A DNA stretch of 64,000 bases. It comes from Mojavia pulchra JT2-VF2. Lineage in GTDB: Bacteria > Cyanobacteriota > Cyanobacteriia > Cyanobacteriales > Nostocaceae. Below the pieces are notes generated by a model. That model worked only from the letters and a program-made list of their open reading frames with translations. It was not told where the DNA came from and ran no database searches. This document shows, in pieces, positions 36,391 to 46,169 of this stretch. The position numbers and the translations under genes were made by a program. Numbering within the stretch: position 1 is the first letter of the stretch; each line of letters begins with the position of its first letter. Location: the NCBI GenBank assembly GCA_019359325.1, contig JAHHHN010000018.1, forward strand, positions 62,001-126,000, written 5' to 3'.

Positions 36391-38496
36391 TCAAACCGTA
36401 GTTGCTAAACCATTGTGTCTCAGCAAAGGAGTTGTACTAGGTTCACGACCCCGGAAGGACTTAAACACCTCCATCGGATGCTGACTACCACCAAGTGCTA
36501 GGACTGTATCACGGTAGCGTCTACCCGTAGCTTTGATAGCTTCTTCATCTTCTAGTCCAGCTTCTTCAAAGGCAGCAAAAGCATCCGCACTCAGGACTTC
36601 AGCCCATTTGTAACTGTAATATCCTGCTGCATAACCACCACCAAAGATATGCCCAAAAGCACATAAGAAAGCATCTTCTGGTAGCGGTGGCAAAACGGTA
36701 GTAGTTTTGGCAATGCGTTGGCGTACATCTGCTGGAGTTTCATGACTACCAGGGCGGTAGCGAGAGTGTAGTTCTAAATCTACACTGCTAAAGTGGAGTT
36801 GCCGCAACATCCCACTACCACTCATATAATTTCGTGCTGCTATCAGCTTTTGGTAATAATGCTCAGGTAGAGGTTCACCAGTTTCGTAATGCTTTGCCAT
36901 GCCGAACAAAGTGGGTCGCTCATAGCACCAATTTTCCATAAACTGGCTGGGTAATTCTACTGCATCCCACTCCACATTATTGATACCTGCTGCGCCAGTA
37001 TAATCTACCTTGGTGAGCATATGATGTAAGCCATGACCAAACTCGTGAAATAAAGTCTCCACATCATTAAAAGTCATCAAACTAGGCTTACCATCAATGG
37101 GAGGAGTTTGGTTACAAACCAAATATGCTACAGGTAAGCGGATGCTAGTTGCACCATTTTCGACAGTTTTGCCACGATTAATGCAGACATCCATCCAAGC
37201 ACCACCGCGCTTTTCTGCTGGACGGCTGTAGGGATCTAAGTAGAAATAGGCTATGGGCGCACCTGTTTCATCAGCAATTTGGAAATAACGCACATCCTCA
37301 TGCCATACTGGGGCTTGACCATCAGCAGGAGTCACAGTAACCCCAAATAGGCGATTCACTAATCCGAACAAGCCATCGAGAACTTGGGGAAGGGGGAAGT
37401 AAGGGCGTAATTCTTCCGCAGTGAAGGCAAATTTTTCTTCTCGCTGGCGTTCTGCCCAAAAGCTAATATCCCAATGTTTTAAATCTTGAGCTTCTTTTGC
37501 TCCTTTGGATATGGCAAAAGCTTTGAGTGCTTCTAAGTCTTTCACCGCAGCATCATAACTAACGCGACGCAGTTCTTCTAACAGCGCCTCGACTGCTTCA
37601 ACATTGGGAGCCATTTTACTAGCTAGGCTCAATTGTGCAAAGTTGTTAAAGCCTAACAAACCTGCTAGTTCTTGTCGCAATTCCAAAATGCGGTTAATCA
37701 GGGGATTATTATCCAAATCACCTGATGCAGCACGACTGATAAAAGCTTTGTAAAGCTTTTCGCGCAAATCCCGACGAGTGCTGTGCTGCATGAAAGGCCC
37801 ATAACTAGGAAAGTCTAAAGTAATCCGCCAGGGGCCTGTTTCAGGTGTGGCGTTTTCTTCTCCGGCAGCACGAGCAGTTTGTGCTGCTAAACTAATTAAG
37901 CTTTGGGGTAAGCCATCAACTTCTTCTATAGCTGTGAGAGTTAAGCTAAAGGCTTTAGTAGCATCGAGTACATGGTTAGAGAACTTGGTAGAAAGTTCTG
38001 CTAATTCCATTTGAATGGCGTTGAAACGCTCCCGTGCTTCTCCTTGCAAGCCAACACCAGATAGTTCCGCATCTCGAATAGCGGCTTCGACAATGCGCTG
38101 CTGGGCTAATTCTAAATTTGCCCAAGCATCACTAGCACGAAGTTCTTTAAAAGCATTATAGAGAGGTTGGCTTTGACCAAGCTTGGTGATAAACTGCACT
38201 ACCTCTGGTTGTACAGCTTCATGAGCTTCACGAAGTTCCGGGCTATTTTTAACACCCATTAAATGGTTGACTATGCCCCAACTCCAAGACAGCCGATCTG
38301 TCAATTTTTCTAAAGGTTCTACTAAACCGCTCCAAGTAGGCTGTACATTAGCTTCTAAAGTGGCAAGCTGTTCGTCAAGTTCTGCCAGCAGCTGCTTGAA
38401 GGCTGGTACTACTTGCTCCGGTTTAAACTCTGTAAAGGGAGGTAAGCCAGCGCCTTTAAGTAGGGGATTCTGAGAAATAGTGGCATTTGCATTCAT
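36391..38496 (-). CDS. M3 family oligopeptidase (oligopeptidase A type)
   Basis: About 701 residues from the ATG at 38496; a TTG eight codons upstream is less likely. The zinc motif is His484-E-F-G-His488 (TLFHEFGHGLHHML), with the third ligand in the following NNVEWDAVELPSQFMENW segment. The remainder is the usual helical M3 shell (NPLLKGAGLPPFTEFKPEQVVPAF at the N-terminus). Cytosolic thimet-like peptidase that clips peptides of ~20 residues or less, finishing proteolysis or signal-peptide breakdown. Full length, no signal peptide, no lesions. Confidence 0.95.
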   Translation of the reverse strand: MNANATISQNPLLKGAGLPPFTEFKPEQVVPAFKQLLAELDEQLATLEANVQPTWSGLVEPLEKLTDRLSWSWGIVNHLMGVKNSPELREAHEAVQPEVVQFITKLGQSQPLYNAFKELRASDAWANLELAQQRIVEAAIRDAELSGVGLQGEARERFNAIQMELAELSTKFSNHVLDATKAFSLTLTAIEEVDGLPQSLISLAAQTARAAGEENATPETGPWRITLDFPSYGPFMQHSTRRDLREKLYKAFISRAASGDLDNNPLINRILELRQELAGLLGFNNFAQLSLASKMAPNVEAVEALLEELRRVSYDAAVKDLEALKAFAISKGAKEAQDLKHWDISFWAERQREEKFAFTAEELRPYFPLPQVLDGLFGLVNRLFGVTVTPADGQAPVWHEDVRYFQIADETGAPIAYFYLDPYSRPAEKRGGAWMDVCINRGKTVENGATSIRLPVAYLVCNQTPPIDGKPSLMTFNDVETLFHEFGHGLHHMLTKVDYTGAAGINNVEWDAVELPSQFMENWCYERPTLFGMAKHYETGEPLPEHYYQKLIAARNYMSGSGMLRQLHFSSVDLELHSRYRPGSHETPADVRQRIAKTTTVLPPLPEDAFLCAFGHIFGGGYAAGYYSYKWAEVLSADAFAAFEEAGLEDEEAIKATGRRYRDTVLALGGSQHPMEVFKSFRGREPSTTPLLRHNGLATTV

Positions 38497-38600
38497 GGTT
38501 CTATGTGAGCTGCCGAACAATACGGGAGAACAGTGATTTTATTGATATATCTTCTAATGTAGCGATCGCAGCGCAATTTCGCCGCACTGGATATTACAGA

Positions 38601-38722
38601 AAGTCGGCGTGGGAAAAGTCCACTTCTTCTAGGGGTGGGATGAACCGTCGCACGCCGACTTGGGGCATTGGCATTCTTTCCCATTCCCCAACGTAAAATC
38701 CCACCGCTTGTATGGGTGGGAT
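38601..38722. repeat. hairpin cluster 1 (IS605/TnpB-end-like?)
   Basis: Three consecutive structures: AAGTCGGCGTG/CACGCCGACTT (38601-38611 with 38651-38661, 11 bp perfect) enclosing a GGGGTGGGATGAACCGTCG segment; TTGGGG/CCCCAA at about 38660-38691; and ATCCCACC/GGTGGGAT (38698-38722). Strings of such hairpins are found at the ends of IS200/IS605-type elements and in TnpB guide RNAs, but no transposase or tnpB is present here. Confidence 0.4.
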
Positions 38723-38866
38723 GAGCTTATAATAGGCGATCGCTACATTAAAACTACTCCGCCAAGCTTTTATGACCTTGGCAGTTGAGGCAGAGATTGC
38801 TCATTTTCTTGTGCTACCTGTGGCTCGATTAAACAGCCAGTAGGATGACTATTGATTACAGTTCTT

Positions 38867-38980
38867 ACACCAAAGGGTGTCAACCCCTTCGGGGAATTCA
38901 AAATTAAAGACAATCAGTGAGGGCTTGTACCCACCACTGATTGAAGGCCACTGAATAAAATTCAGTGGGGGCTTGTACCC
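38867..38980. repeat. hairpin cluster 2
   Basis: ACACC-AAAG-GGTGT (38867-38880), CCCC-TTC-GGGG (38884-38894), CAATCAGTG/CACTGATTG with a GGGCTTGTACCC inner arm (38911-38943), CCACTGAAT-AAA-ATTCAGTGG (38948-38968), then a second GGGCTTGTACCC (38969-38980). The repeated GGGCTTGTACCC next to two CAGTG stems suggests a duplicated structural module. Confidence 0.5.
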
Positions 38981-39072
38981 ATAATTAATAAATTCAAAAT
39001 TATTCTTATTCTTCATTTTGAATTTTGAATGCGTGAATTTTGAATTCAAAAAATGGTCATTGTGGCTATAAC

Positions 39073-39618
39073 TTATAAATCATGACCATTGGATAGTTCA
39101 TTAGAAACTGTAAGCCCATGGTCATTATGAGTAAAATGCCAGTTGAGAAGCTGATCAAGAAGTGAATTCAAAACACTTGCTTTTTTCTCAATCACCTCCA
39201 CAGCCTGAACCGTCGTGCTTTGGTCAAGCTGACCCTCACGTAAAAGATGAGTCCAACACAATATGCTGTTGAGAGAAGACCTGAACTCGATAGATAAAGA
39301 AGAGATAAATTGTTTAAATTGTTTGCAATCTACATTAGGTTGCTTATGTTTAGAGACTTCTGGGTAAATTGCATCAGAAGTAAGACACCAGTTGAGGAGC
39401 TGATCTAGTAGTAAAAGCTGACGTTTCGCATTGTGCTCGATTACTTCATAAGCCTGAAGCATGGTACTTTGGTCAAGCCGACCCCGAAGCAAAAGATGAG
39501 TCCAACACAATATGCTGTTGAGAGAAGACCTAAACTCGACAGAAAGCGGAGGCTTAAATTCTTCACGCTGATTGATGTGATCTGCCTGTACCTTAGGGCT
39601 GATTGTATTGCTACTCAT
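39073..39618 (-). CDS. protein of two degenerate histidine-kinase dimerisation (HisKA-like) domains
   Basis: 181 residues made of two copies of about 54 residues (~25-80 and ~108-161). Each reads S-(V/I)-E-F-R-S-S-L-N-S-I-L-C-W-T-H-L-L, which aligns with the H-box of cyanobacterial kinases (SHELRTPLNAILGWTQLL), then LDQST...EVIE...LLDQLLNW, the second DHp helix. The phospho-accepting His is replaced by Val27 in copy 1 and Ile110 in copy 2, and there is no ATPase domain. It therefore cannot autophosphorylate; it could dimerise with, titrate or dock onto true kinases or receivers (inference). The two repeats are also very similar at the DNA level, indicating a recent internal duplication. Confidence 0.75.
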   Translation of the reverse strand: MSSNTISPKVQADHINQREEFKPPLSVEFRSSLNSILCWTHLLLRGRLDQSTMLQAYEVIEHNAKRQLLLLDQLLNWCLTSDAIYPEVSKHKQPNVDCKQFKQFISSLSIEFRSSLNSILCWTHLLREGQLDQSTTVQAVEVIEKKASVLNSLLDQLLNWHFTHNDHGLTVSNELSNGHDL

Positions 39619-40532
39619 AATTTGCTTCTTGCTCTGGTAACAAGCGGTAATTTGTGGATTTATTCGGTATTTACCGGAATATTATTTTAATTTACAACCT
39701 TTTTAGACAAACGTGTTATTCCTAAAAGCAGATTTGTGAGTGTATTTAGAAATAACCGTAGAGTGAAAACTTAAACGCTCCTCCTCAAAATAGAGGAGCG
39801 CTAGAGGCTAAAAGTCTTGCCATTAACCCTTTTTGTAACAGTCAAATTGTAGTGCTGACAGACATCGCGCCCAAAACTTCCAAGATTTATGCGATCGCTT
39901 GCTACTTTATTCTTTTCTTACCGGAGGTGCTGCGCGTAACTTGCTTAAGCGTAGGGGTACGATAACAGCTTCGCCTCTTTATAAACTAAATATGAAACTA
40001 AGCCTTTAAGTGAAAACCAGCTAGTAACATGAGTATTTATACGATAAAATACACCTACTAGTGACCTTAAAAGTTTATAAAATTGACCGCACCAAAGTTT
40101 AATAGTTATCAAACCTTTAATTCTTGCAATTTAAATAGTACAGCACGGCGGAAATAGAGATTTTTCGCATCCTGCGGGAAGGGGTAGCAGGTAGATACTT
40201 TCGTGTTGTGTATATTTCAAAAATAATTTAAACCTTATTCTATGCTTAAGTAAAGTTCATCAGCAGCTATTACTAAACAGCAAAACTATAAGGTTCCTGC
40301 AATTCATCAACTAATATTAAAGCATTTTTTACAGGCAACTCCTTTGTCGAATCAGTTTAGTTTTTAAAGTATAGGACTCATATTTGATTTTTGAACAAAA
40401 TTCAGTACACCTTTATCCCTTCTTCCCAGTCCCCAGTCCCCAATCCCCAGTCCCTTACCTCTACGAGTGATTCAGAAATCAAATCGGATTGCTATATAAA
40501 CCAAACACTTGAAATAATAAGTAAGAGCAAAT
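39619..40532. other. intergenic region with a MITE-like family B copy
   Basis: About 910 bases between divergent genes. A CGCTCCTC/GAGGAGCG hairpin lies at 39776-39800, HIP1-type and other short dispersed repeats around 39890-39970, and family B copy 1 at 40371-40494. No gene. Confidence 0.5.
40371..40494. mobile_element. MITE-like element, family B, copy 1
   Basis: 124 bases with imperfect 24-base terminal inverted repeats: the left end ATAGGACTCATATTTGATTT(TTGA) and the reverse complement of the right end ATAGCAATCCGATTTGATTT(CTGA). The interior is a CCCAGTCCCC-rich tract. It is non-coding and sits just upstream of the NACHT gene. Confidence 0.65.
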
Positions 40533-43112
40533 ATGACAGCAATCATAGTTAATCAACAAGTATTAGAAAGATTAAAACAAGCGTATTCAGAAAAATTTGG
40601 TGGATCGCCGAAATTGTTAATAAATGAGCTAAATAATATTTATCAAAATAAAACTACTAACTTAAAAGATGTAATTTCAGATAAAACTATCCGCAACTTC
40701 TTTAATAATGCTGAACCTATGAAGATGCAGGAGAAGAACCTTAACTTCTTATGTGGAGTATTATTAGGATGTGAAAGTTATCAAGAAGCTTTAAGGCAAC
40801 AAGCAGCCTTAGAAGAAGTAGAACAGCAACATTCTGATTTAAATGTAGAGTGGTTTGAACGTTATCAGGAATATCTCAGGACAAAGTGCGGCACAATGAA
40901 AGTGCTTACCATGACTCAGCCTGTACAACTAGATAGTATTTACGCAAATGTAAATGTTCTAGAAAGTATTAAAGGGAAAAAGCGAAAATTAATTGAAGAC
41001 TTAATATCTAACATATCTAACGAAAGTATAAGTTTTAGCCGTCTTAATTATAAAGTAACTGACAAAAGTATTGTAGCTTTAGATTCGGTAAAACGTTACC
41101 AAAAGCTTCTTATTTGGGGTAGTCCAGGAGCAGGAAAAACGACATTTCTCAAATATCTAGCTCTGCATTCTAATACGGAATTTGGCAAGCAAATCGTTCC
41201 TATTTTTATTTCTTTAAAAGCATTTGCAGAGGAAGAAGATAAGCCAAATCTTATTGATGTAATTAGACGAGAATTTAACGTATGCTTTCCTGAACCTGCT
41301 CAATTTGTTCAAGAGTTACTAGAGCAAGGTAATTGCTTGATTTTGTTAGATGGGCTTGATGAAATTGCAGAGTCGGAAAGCAACCGAATTTATCGAAATA
41401 TTAATACTTTTGTAGAACAGTTTTCCAAAAATCGTTTTATTATGACCTGTCGTTCTGGAGCTTCAGATTATACATTTGAACACTTCACAGAAGTGGAAAT
41501 GGCAGATTTTAATGAAAACCAAGTTTTGATGTTTGTGAAAAAATGGTTTGCATCTTCTCAAGAACCAAAGCTAGGAGACAGATTTTTAGAAGAAGTAGAA
41601 AGAAATATTTCTATCAAAGAGTTAGCTATAAATCCATTGCTTTTGACTATGTTGTGTTTAGTATTTGAGGATAACTATGAATTTCCGAAAAATCGATATT
41701 TATTGATTGAGGATGCTGTCAATATACTAATACGCAAATGGGATGCTAGCCGACGAATAGAGCGTGATTCTATTAATAGCTTTAATTTACCATATCAACG
41801 AAAAGTTAATATGCTTAGTCAAATAGCTTATGAGGCTTTTAACCAAGAACCGCAGAAGTTTTTTTGGCAGCAAAGGGAACTAGAAAAAACAATTCGTAAT
41901 TATATTAAAAATATTTTAGAAAGTTCTTCTGATAATTTTGATAATCAAAGTTTAGAGGTATTGAAAACAGTAGAAGTTAATCATGGATTAATCGTTAAGC
42001 AAACTAAAGACTTATATTCATTTTCTCACCTCACTTTTCAGGAGTATTTCGTCGCTCATTATATAATAGAAAACCGCAATACTGAAATTTTCAATGAAGT
42101 TATCAAACATCATTTAACAAAGCGTCAATGGCGAGAAGTATTTTTAATGATTGCGGGAAGACTCGCAAACGCTGATGAATTTCTCAAACTCATGTTTCAG
42201 CAGATTAATAAGCTTGTAAAAAGCCAAGCTCTACAAGATATGTTGACTTGGCTAGATGACGTAACTACCTTCCATGCAGTTAAGTCTAGTTCATGGAGAG
42301 CATTTTATTTATTTGTCGATCAGATATATGAAATCTATACTAATCGAGTTACGAAAAATAATTATAGCTTGGCTCAAGGAATCTTAATTCAAAGGCTTGC
42401 CGTTATTTTGAGACAGATTAATGTCGAGCAAGAAAAAATTATTAAACGCCCACAGTTAGCAAACTTTTCATTAAATTTAGTAGATATTTATGCTCATGTT
42501 GATGCTAGAGCCAATGAGAAAGAATTTGACCTTCAAAAAGTAAGTCCGTTGCTGAGAAAAGAACTTCCTGTAAGTGATGAGCCATTCATGATTCCGCAAC
42601 TAATCAGTAGAGTAAACATTGATAAGGAACAAGGAATCATTACAATGCACAAACAAGAAGGGCAAATTATTTTAGATAAAGAGCATTTTCCTAATCAAGA
42701 TAGTGATAGCGATGTTTCTATAGAGCAAGAAAGCAATCATAGTAATGACGAAGATTTAAACAATCACACATTAAAAATGAATAACTACGAGGATTTGCTA
42801 GAAGAGCTATTGTATTTAAAAGATTCCTTTCCTTATGAGAATGCCCCTAAATGGGAGTGGCAAGAGTGGGCAAAAAAGTTGAAAGGATTCATGAGGCTGT
42901 ATTTACATATTGGCTTTGATGATGTGAAACTTTCACAAGAGCAAATCAAAAGTTTAGAAGATTATTTCTATGCCAATATTCTGCTAATAGAATGTATACA
43001 AGGAGGAAGTTACTCCTCTAAAGATTTACGCAACCAGCTTATTGATCACCTCTTATTGCCATCTAAACGTATTCCTTCAGAACTGTTATCTCTGAGCTAT
43101 AAGAATAGTTAA
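40533..43112 (+). CDS. NACHT-domain STAND NTPase (anti-phage defence candidate)
   Basis: 859 residues. The N-terminal ~100 are helical and include DVISDKTIRNFFNN, a DNA-binding-like helix pair seen in cyanobacterial NACHT proteins. The NACHT core has Walker A GSPGAGKTT (196-204), Walker B LILLDGLDEIAE (269-280) with the NACHT-type small residue after the aspartates, and the sensor FIMTCRSGASDY near 303-312. LAINPLLLTMLCLVFEDN and FSHLTFQEYFVAHYI belong to the winged-helix and helical parts that follow. There are no LRR, WD40 or TPR repeats; the C-terminal ~100 residues (NNYEDLLEELLYLKDSFPYEN onward) form a compact helical domain of NCH type. Bacterial NACHT proteins include experimentally shown phage-defence factors; defence here is inference. 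Confidence 0.88.
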   Translation: MTAIIVNQQVLERLKQAYSEKFGGSPKLLINELNNIYQNKTTNLKDVISDKTIRNFFNNAEPMKMQEKNLNFLCGVLLGCESYQEALRQQAALEEVEQQHSDLNVEWFERYQEYLRTKCGTMKVLTMTQPVQLDSIYANVNVLESIKGKKRKLIEDLISNISNESISFSRLNYKVTDKSIVALDSVKRYQKLLIWGSPGAGKTTFLKYLALHSNTEFGKQIVPIFISLKAFAEEEDKPNLIDVIRREFNVCFPEPAQFVQELLEQGNCLILLDGLDEIAESESNRIYRNINTFVEQFSKNRFIMTCRSGASDYTFEHFTEVEMADFNENQVLMFVKKWFASSQEPKLGDRFLEEVERNISIKELAINPLLLTMLCLVFEDNYEFPKNRYLLIEDAVNILIRKWDASRRIERDSINSFNLPYQRKVNMLSQIAYEAFNQEPQKFFWQQRELEKTIRNYIKNILESSSDNFDNQSLEVLKTVEVNHGLIVKQTKDLYSFSHLTFQEYFVAHYIIENRNTEIFNEVIKHHLTKRQWREVFLMIAGRLANADEFLKLMFQQINKLVKSQALQDMLTWLDDVTTFHAVKSSSWRAFYLFVDQIYEIYTNRVTKNNYSLAQGILIQRLAVILRQINVEQEKIIKRPQLANFSLNLVDIYAHVDARANEKEFDLQKVSPLLRKELPVSDEPFMIPQLISRVNIDKEQGIITMHKQEGQIILDKEHFPNQDSDSDVSIEQESNHSNDEDLNNHTLKMNNYEDLLEELLYLKDSFPYENAPKWEWQEWAKKLKGFMRLYLHIGFDDVKLSQEQIKSLEDYFYANILLIECIQGGSYSSKDLRNQLIDHLLLPSKRIPSELLSLSYKNS

Positions 43113-44189
43113 AAGTTAAACTATACCGTTTTTTCTTAAGATTTCGACAGATGGCAGCAGGACAAGGAGAGTAATTTGTAGCTTTGATGAGACTTTAAAA
43201 TACTCGTAGGGTGAGCATTGCCCACCCTATTATACTCAAGTTTCAAAAATCAAACTGATTCCTATACAGCGTTTTTCAGGTAAATGAAGTACATGGGTAA
43301 GCCCCGACGAGTAACAATAATCTGCACCTCTATATACAAGATTGTCTGTTTGAGGTTTGGACATAAATACCGCTTGTTGCCGTAAATTACCTTTTAATAC
43401 TATGATGTACAGGCAGGCTACAGCATTTGGAGAAAATGCCTACTCTTTATGGGCAAGCAAATTAAGAAAGTATGTCAGCATGAACCAGGCGAATTGTGGA
43501 CAGACGGCTGTTGTACCTCGAATCCACCTGTTGACAATAGTTCGATGAAGTCTAATGAGCGAGTGGTAGAATCTGCTTTAGGGCAGTCTCTTACAGCACA
43601 AACAGAGTAACAAAAGCACTCGACAGACGCTGCTGTACTATATGCAGATTAAAAAGGTGTGAATCAACTCTCCCTGTACTCTAGGCTTAGGCTTCAGCTT
43701 GGCGATCGCATTTTCTCCATTGGAAATCAGCCGTTCCTTAAAAGATATGCGATCGCAGTAGGATTTATCCAATTTCCAGGGGACAAACAGAAACACTGAA
43801 ATATTGGCTTTGTAATCAAAGCATTGATACCATCACGGCTAACACGGCAGACAAATGCTTGTTTTTCTCAAGCAAGTTAGATTAATTAAGTAATTTCTAT
43901 AAAATTCATATCTGAATTTGAAATACCCGCAGGGTAGCATCTGGCGTTGGACGTTGCCCATCCTAGATATGGTGGGCAATACTCATCTTACGCTTAAGTC
44001 TCAAGTGTACGAAATTTTTCAAAAATCAAACCGGATTCCTATAGTTCATCCTCAAAAATTAAAATATTAATTTTAATTAAATCTAAGAAAAATACGCAGA
44101 GTAATTGCCCGGCTCGTTATTACACTCCAAAAACTTACTAAAAGCTTGGCAGTAATTAGAGTATCTTTCGATAAATTTTTAATTTAGAT
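43113..44189. other. intergenic region with degenerate repeats
   Basis: About 1.08 kb. Ends resembling family B (TCAAAAATCAAACTGATTCC near 43245 and TCAAAAATCAAACCGGATTC near 44016) are each next to a CCCACCCTA/TGGTGGGCA-type tract, so they look like decayed copies. AGCGTTTTTCAGGTAAATGA at 43268 recurs inverted near 45645. A 53-codon frame at 43449-43610 (MGKQIKKVCQHEPGELWTDG at the start) has protein-like composition but no recognised family and was not called. Confidence 0.45.
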
Positions 44190-44900
44190 TTAAACATTAG
44201 AGTTCGATAAAGCACGATAATTATATCCCATTTTTGAATCCTTTTGGATGTAGTGTTTAATGTTATCTAAATCAACGAAGTAGTCAGCTACATCAATCAA
44301 GCTGTCGCTCGAAACTGTTCGCAAACTTACGACTTCTACCCTAACTCCTTTACTAGCTACAGCATTCACAGCATAAGCTAAATCTCCATCTCCGCTTACT
44401 AATACCGCAGTATCGTAGTAGGGAGATAAATTTATCATATCTACAGCAATCTCTACATTCATATTTGGTTTTTTAGAATTTTCTGAAAGCTGAAATTCTT
44501 TGGTGACTACTCGATAGCCATTCCGACGCATCCAAAAAAGAAAACCTTGTTGCTTTTCATAGGATCGTAAACGAATAGAATGTTGCCGTGGCATATCGAT
44601 TCCAGTATAGAAAAAAGCACGTAATAGCCGTGAATTCTCTGTTAAGCAACAAAGCAATTTTAGATAGTCAATTTCAATACCTAGCTGCAAAGCTGCATGA
44701 AATAGGTTTAAACCATCAATAAAAATAGCAACTCGACCACGATGTAAGCCTTTAAAAAGTAAACTTGATACCGTAGTATCTTGTTTTTGGATGTCTTCGC
44801 TTTCGTAACTATGATTCATTTGATGTTGTTCTTGCCATTGCAGTTCCTCTTTGAGGTGTTTATCTTCATCTTTTTCTTGGGTAAAAGTACTAGTATTCAT
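44190..44900 (-). CDS. NYN (LabA-like, PIN-fold) domain protein
   Basis: 236 residues. After a ~55-residue hydrophilic N-terminus the NYN/DUF88 fold begins with GRVAIFIDGLNLFHAALQLG; the catalytic-type acidic residues appear in FIDGLN, KPNMNVEIAVDMINL, VLVSGDGDLAYAV and SDSLIDVADYFVDL. NYN domains are metal-dependent ribonuclease-like folds; the LabA branch is known from Synechococcus for an effect on circadian output. AGAGGAG lies about eight bases upstream of the ATG. Its nearest neighbour on the left is the NACHT gene, convergent with it. Confidence 0.9.
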   Translation of the reverse strand: MNTSTFTQEKDEDKHLKEELQWQEQHQMNHSYESEDIQKQDTTVSSLLFKGLHRGRVAIFIDGLNLFHAALQLGIEIDYLKLLCCLTENSRLLRAFFYTGIDMPRQHSIRLRSYEKQQGFLFWMRRNGYRVVTKEFQLSENSKKPNMNVEIAVDMINLSPYYDTAVLVSGDGDLAYAVNAVASKGVRVEVVSLRTVSSDSLIDVADYFVDLDNIKHYIQKDSKMGYNYRALSNSNV

Positions 44901-46169
44901 TGTTAGGCTCCTCTGAATGTTAAATTGGAAGATGTTCTTGAGTAAATTAGCAATAGATGCTCTGTGCTGATAAATCAGCCTAGTAGGGAATGGTATATAG
45001 TTGATTGCTGCAAATAATCTGAACCCGTATGAACTGTGCAGATTTCAAAGTATAAAGGCTTGAAGTTGCGATTTGCATCAACACACATTTAACCAAATAT
45101 TCCACTAGTGATAAATAAACCACTGTTTCCTTGGTTATACTAAATGTTGACTTGGCACAAAACCTGCACCCTTGAACGCAATAAGATTCCTTTAAAAGTG
45201 GGTGCTTTAGTGAGTTATTAGCATTTGTTTTTATTGTACATCTATATTGGTTAGACCTAAATTGAAAACAATTTTTGTATATTTACTTGATGAGTTTAGT
45301 ATACAAAATAAATATTAAAATTTTGTACGCTAAAAAATCCAAACTTACGTTTTAGCTTGATCTAAGCTACTTTTTTAAGAAATAATTAAGTATCCATAAC
45401 AAATTACTATAATTTTAATATTTCTGGTTTGCAAAAATTGATACATAGTTTGATTCAGAATGTATACAAGCAATCCTGACTTTTGGTTATATTAAATTTT
45501 GTATATGCCACGTCCATACTATAACTTTCTTCCAAGTTCCGCTATTTAAAATTTTGTAATGGTTACTATTTATTTTGTCAAATATAGCAAAGGAGTGAGT
45601 TACAGATTATCGCCGCTTGTAAGGGTACAACGCCCGTTCCCTACCTATGTACTTCATTTACTGAAAAACGCTATAAGCCCTTGTACAGCAATTTTTAAAT
45701 GCATAGACCACAAGTTCGCCTCTCTTGAAAGAAGGAAGGCAACATATAGGCTTTCCCCTTCATAATCATGTCCACTTATATCACGTCCGGTTAAAGACTT
45801 ATCATTAGGGCAGCAGCAAAGCAGAGGAGCAGAGGGGCAGAGGAGAAAGGATTTTGTTGCTCATCTGCATAAATTCGGGAATTATAACTAATTAGCTGGA
45901 CTTGATATTACTTGTCGGCTGACACGGGTATACAGAGGGATAGCGCGGTTCGCCGATCACCCTTGGTGTTGTAGTGTAAAGTACGTGAAAGAAGACGCGG
46001 ATATTAATTTGTAGTAGGATTTATGAGAATTGGGATAAAATGTTCCATAAATAGCGATAATTTGCCAAAAAAAGAGGAAAGAAGTAAATATTTCTTCTTT
46101 CCTTGAGAAACCGTATTGCGATGTTTTTTGATATTTAGTACTAAATATCAATTAGTATACAGCAAGTTG
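44901..46169. other. long intergenic region with repeats
   Basis: About 1.27 kb. The stretch 44940-45540 is AT-rich and featureless by eye. A common dispersed repeat (CCTATGTACTTCATTTACTG near 45645) and the diverged MITE-like element at 45778-45908 follow. A 68-codon frame at 45559-45765 is mostly repeat and was not called. Confidence 0.5.
45778..45908 (+). mobile_element. MITE-like element, family A, diverged copy with a different interior
   Basis: 131 bases. The left end ATATCACGTCCGGTTAAAGA and right end AACTAATTAGCTGGACTTGA(TAT) match the two ends of copy 4 at 61479. The middle is a purine-rich CAGAGGAGCAGAGGGGCAGA tract instead of the usual CATTGCGACC...CACTTCGTT core. Confidence 0.6.

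Larger units (their letters stand above)
38497..39072. other. intergenic region rich in hairpins
   Basis: About 575 bases dominated by two clusters of inverted repeats, at 38601-38722 and 38867-38980 (listed separately). No protein gene. Confidence 0.6.

Noticed and set aside
43357-43610. Overlapping 63- and 53-codon frames between the NACHT and NYN genes
   Set aside because: Two different frames are open over the same bases, neither with a ribosome site or recognisable motif.
45559-45765. 68-codon plus-strand frame
   Set aside because: About half of it is a dispersed Nostoc repeat (CCTATGTACTTCATTTACTG), also seen inverted near 43268.
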